Below, piece after piece: positions 61,504 through 64,000 of a DNA stretch of 64,000 nt. The notes under the pieces are model-generated. The model was not told the origin of the DNA. It was given only the letters and a program-made list of their open reading frames with translations, and made no database searches. The translations under genes and the position numbers were made by a program. The first letter of the stretch is position 1. Each line of letters starts with the position of its first letter. Where the stretch lies: positions 919,638 to 983,637 of the forward strand of contig NZ_JAASQR010000002.1 of assembly GCF_011762025.1 (NCBI RefSeq). Direction: 5' to 3'. The DNA is from Sphingobium vermicomposti (GTDB taxonomy: Bacteria; Pseudomonadota; Alphaproteobacteria; Sphingomonadales; Sphingomonadaceae).

Positions 61504-63363
61504 ATGGCTACCCCTTTCGCCGACCCTAGAACTGGCCAACTTTATTTTCGTCGCGCGATACCGCATGCGCTGCGCGACGCCTTTGACGGCAAGGCTCAGA
61601 TCAAGGTCTCTTTACGCACAAAGGATCCGACTGACGCCAAGGCTGCGTTTGCACAAGAAAACGCGGCATTCGAAGAACGGCTTGCTCACGCGCGACGTAT
61701 GCTGGCCGAAGGAGCCTTATCGCCCACTCCGAGCCGGGTGGTAAGAACGTGGTGCGAGCGGGCGGTGACGGGTAATGGGCTCGCCGGATCGGAGAGAATA
61801 GCTCTAACGTTGATGGAGCTGGACGCAACCACAGGAGGAACGGCGTCCTGCGTCGCTTCGCACCAGATCTATCCGCCGCCGGTCCTCGGACCTCCAGCGA
61901 ATACCAACTGGTTTGCCGTACTGTCGGACAAGCAGAAGTTCATGAATTTGGTGGGCGAATTTTACGAAGGCAATCTGGAGAAGATAGGATCAAACTGGAT
62001 CCGTGTGCGATGGCACAATCCAGACCATGTATGGCGACGGCTTCTCGACAGCCCTGTTCAGAAAGTTCGAGCATTCGAGGCGGGCAGTGCTGCATTCTCA
62101 GATGCGGAACTGGGTACGGCGCTGCTTGCTATCCTTGACGAAAAGCGTCCGAGCGAGGAGGATTTCAATCGGGCTCGGCTTACGTCCAATCGGCCACGGG
62201 CCACGGGTTCAAGGTTGCGTCCGATGATGCGGCTCAATCAGTTATATGATGAATGGAAGCTGGCGAAAGAGCCCCGCCCGCAAACTGCTCTGGAATTCAA
62301 AGCAGCGCTTGATGACTTTATCGACTTCGCTGGCGATATTGCAGCAGCTTCCATCGATGCCGACTTGCTTTTCGATTATCGTGACCAAGCAGCCAAACTT
62401 CCAGCTAAAATGCCACGTGTCGACCGAGCATTACCGTTTCGGGCACGCGTAGAAAAGCACTTGGAGTCCCAGCCCAAATGCGCGGCCTCAACTCTTAAGA
62501 AACGAATTGGCGCGCTCCAGGCGTTACTCACATTCGCATTCGATCAGCGCTGGATCGCAGTCAATGCCGGTGTAGGGATAAAGATTATCGGCTATGGCAA
62601 GAAGCGGATTGAAGTACGCCCCTTCGAAGATCACGAGCTTGCGCGCCTTTGTGCGTCTCCGCTGTTCATCCATCCAGAGAATTGGAGCCGAAGCTCCCAA
62701 GTTAGTGACGCCACCATGTTTTGGATCTTTTTGTTGGGCATCACCACCGGCGCTCGACTAGAGGAAATCGGCCAAGCCGCCGTCGCCGACGTGAAGCGGG
62801 ATGGCCACATCTCCTATCTTGATATCGGCGAGTATGTTCTCGATGATGAGGCCGCTTCCAAAAGCGTGAAGACCGACAGCTCGATTCGCTTGGTCCCTAT
62901 TCATGCCAAGCTCATCGAACTCGGGTTCCGGGAGTATATCGACGCGCTGATCGCTTGCGGTCACACCGAGCTTTTTCCTGATCTCAAGGAAAACAGCGTG
63001 GGAAAGCGCACTAAAGAGGCCAGCCGAAAGATGAACCGCATCATCGATCGCCATGTCATAGACGATCGCAGGCTCGTGTTTCATTCGACTCGCCATACTT
63101 TCAAAGCGAAGGGGAATGATGCCGGAGTGAACGAACGGACACTGGATCAAATTTGTGGGCATGCTCCAGTGAGCGTCGGAGCACGATACGGCTCCAATCC
63201 CCGCATTCGGACAATATACCGAGAGCTACTCCGCATAGACTTCTCCTGCATCGACTGGGACCGAATCGCGGTGGGTTTGCGGCGCGTTAAGTGGGACGCT
63301 GTGCTGCAAGCTGAGCAATATCGCCGGAAAGAAGGTACGCCTGATCGCCGGACAAGCGGATAG
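61504..63363 (+). CDS. Tyrosine recombinase/integrase of an integrated element
   Basis: This 619-residue phage-type integrase should insert its element at the 3' end of the adjacent tRNA-Glu. The N-terminus (FADPRTGQLYFRRAIPHALR) resembles the DUF6538-type arm-binding domain. A SAM-like core-binding region follows at about residues 255-380. The catalytic domain has Arg418 (TTGARLEEIGQ), a Lys in KTDSSIRLVPIH, the His-x-x-Arg box HSTRHTF (His527, Arg530), CGH, and nucleophile Tyr562 in ARYGSNPR. All catalytic residues are present, so it should be active. ATG 61504 follows GAAGAAG; a GTG at 61462 is possible. Its DNA is visibly less GC-rich than the chromosome to its left, which fits acquisition by transfer. 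Confidence 0.92.
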   Translation: MATPFADPRTGQLYFRRAIPHALRDAFDGKAQIKVSLRTKDPTDAKAAFAQENAAFEERLAHARRMLAEGALSPTPSRVVRTWCERAVTGNGLAGSERIALTLMELDATTGGTASCVASHQIYPPPVLGPPANTNWFAVLSDKQKFMNLVGEFYEGNLEKIGSNWIRVRWHNPDHVWRRLLDSPVQKVRAFEAGSAAFSDAELGTALLAILDEKRPSEEDFNRARLTSNRPRATGSRLRPMMRLNQLYDEWKLAKEPRPQTALEFKAALDDFIDFAGDIAAASIDADLLFDYRDQAAKLPAKMPRVDRALPFRARVEKHLESQPKCAASTLKKRIGALQALLTFAFDQRWIAVNAGVGIKIIGYGKKRIEVRPFEDHELARLCASPLFIHPENWSRSSQVSDATMFWIFLLGITTGARLEEIGQAAVADVKRDGHISYLDIGEYVLDDEAASKSVKTDSSIRLVPIHAKLIELGFREYIDALIACGHTELFPDLKENSVGKRTKEASRKMNRIIDRHVIDDRRLVFHSTRHTFKAKGNDAGVNERTLDQICGHAPVSVGARYGSNPRIRTIYRELLRIDFSCIDWDRIAVGLRRVKWDAVLQAEQYRRKEGTPDRRTSG

Positions 63364-63834
63364 CAGCATACACCTGTTCAGGCCGATGGACGACCGTCAG
63401 GGTCGGCGCCAAAATTGGGAAAGCTGCTTCTCGCGCGGCGCCGGCTTCCGACTACGGCCAACATGCGCCGTTCAGCGACAACGTCGCGAACCGCCGCTAT
63501 GACAAAAACTGTCCCGCAGACATAGACTTACCGGAGAGCTAGTCTTACCCGACGAGCGTCGCGGTCAGCCGCTGGGACCGTCGCTTGTAAGTGTTGTAAT
63601 CCGCGCATTCACGAAGCGCGTTATCCATCCCGCGTAGCGCGGGCTACTCGTCATAAGCGACTGCTTCGTCTGGCTGACGTTTCCGCCTGTGCGAATGACG
63701 TCGCGGTTAGCCTTGACTATGCCGCAGCGAAGAACTGCCTTGGCTTGGACGGCAGGACGTTTGATTCCGCCTCCGGCAGGCCATCAACGAGACCCAGTGA
63801 ATTTTCTTTGGGCGATAATGAGGCCATCATGGCT
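63364..63834. other. Gene-poor stretch of the integrated element
   Basis: I see no convincing gene, no second copy of the tRNA end and no RNA gene in these 471 bp. The only structure noted is a 6-bp hairpin CCCGCG-TAG-CGCGGG at 63629-63643. Short decayed frames on both strands suggest degraded sequence. Confidence 0.5.
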
Positions 63835-63954
63835 CTACCACAGGATGAGCCAAGGTTCCTCTGCCCCACCAGACCGCGCCGCTCTCCATAAATTTGCCAC
63901 GCTCATTAGAATTGCCGCCACGCCCATCAGGAACGCGCCATCGATATTCATCAT
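63835..63954 (-). CDS. Possible 39-residue small membrane protein
   Basis: The frame starts at ATG 63954 with a near-ideal AAAGGAG ribosome-binding site 7 bases upstream and ends at 63835. It encodes MMNIDGAFLMGVAAILMSVA, then a basic NLWRAARSGG and a short tail. The hydrophobic N-terminal helix would insert in the membrane. No family is recognised. The strong ribosome-binding site is the main support. Confidence 0.4.
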   Translation of the reverse strand: MMNIDGAFLMGVAAILMSVANLWRAARSGGAEEPWLILW

Positions 63955-64000
63955 TGCCGACTCCTTTCCTGTGAGGCATGTTCCACATTTGTTCTCGTGT

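Noticed and set aside
63364..64000. Right-hand attachment site (attR) in the window
   Set aside because: No repeat of the tRNA-Glu 3' end was found to the right of the integrase.

Overview
The window looks like chromosomal DNA of a high-GC alphaproteobacterium of the order Sphingomonadales (Sphingobium/Sphingomonas-like). The reasons are the GcrA cell-cycle regulator, the split b/b' ATP synthase Fo operon, a complete tad/cpa pilus locus, a SapC-family protein, a YdbH-YnbE-YdbL trio and the general codon style. This is inference; no rRNA is present to confirm it.

Layout. 1-3348: nucleotide-sugar genes (wecC cut by the window edge, wecB, ugd) and a 41-aa membrane protein. 3398-7132: an ABC-2 permease, gcrA and parE. 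7218-22573: a large surface-adhesion locus. A LapG-like cysteine protease faces a minus-strand operon that reads giant adhesin, OmpA-like protein, TolC, type I secretion ABC transporter, SleB-type cell-wall hydrolase, HlyD adaptor. 22574-23250: AT-rich control region and a probable structured small RNA with a very strong terminator. 23251-28259: TPR protein, LysR regulator, apaG, metZ, leuB, recO. 28389-46843: a 12.7-kb tad (Flp pilus) operon, minus strand, bracketed by two related sensor kinases with one NarL-type response regulator. 46908-58623: uvrC, the Fo part of ATP synthase, ydbL/ynbE/ydbH, radC, a DEAD-box helicase and an unknown secreted protein. 58698-61041: a FAD-linked 2-hydroxyacid dehydrogenase and a SapC-family protein. 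61120-61409: a candidate small RNA and tRNA-Glu(CTC). 61504-64000: the start of an integrated element, with a tyrosine integrase next to the tRNA.

How it works together. The window is rich in attachment functions. The Lap-like locus should export a roughly 2,540-residue adhesin, hold it in the outer membrane by its N-terminal module and release it by proteolysis at a PAAG site visible in the sequence. The tad locus should build Flp pili. Both control regions carry TTAACCAT words resembling CtrA half-sites, which suggests, without proving, cell-cycle-linked control of adhesion. The wecB/wecC/ugd products feed surface polysaccharide. The most unusual points are a cell-wall hydrolase translationally coupled inside the type I secretion operon, an adhesin with no visible RTX repeats, a 167-bp ydbH/ynbE overlap, and two unassigned structured RNA candidates.
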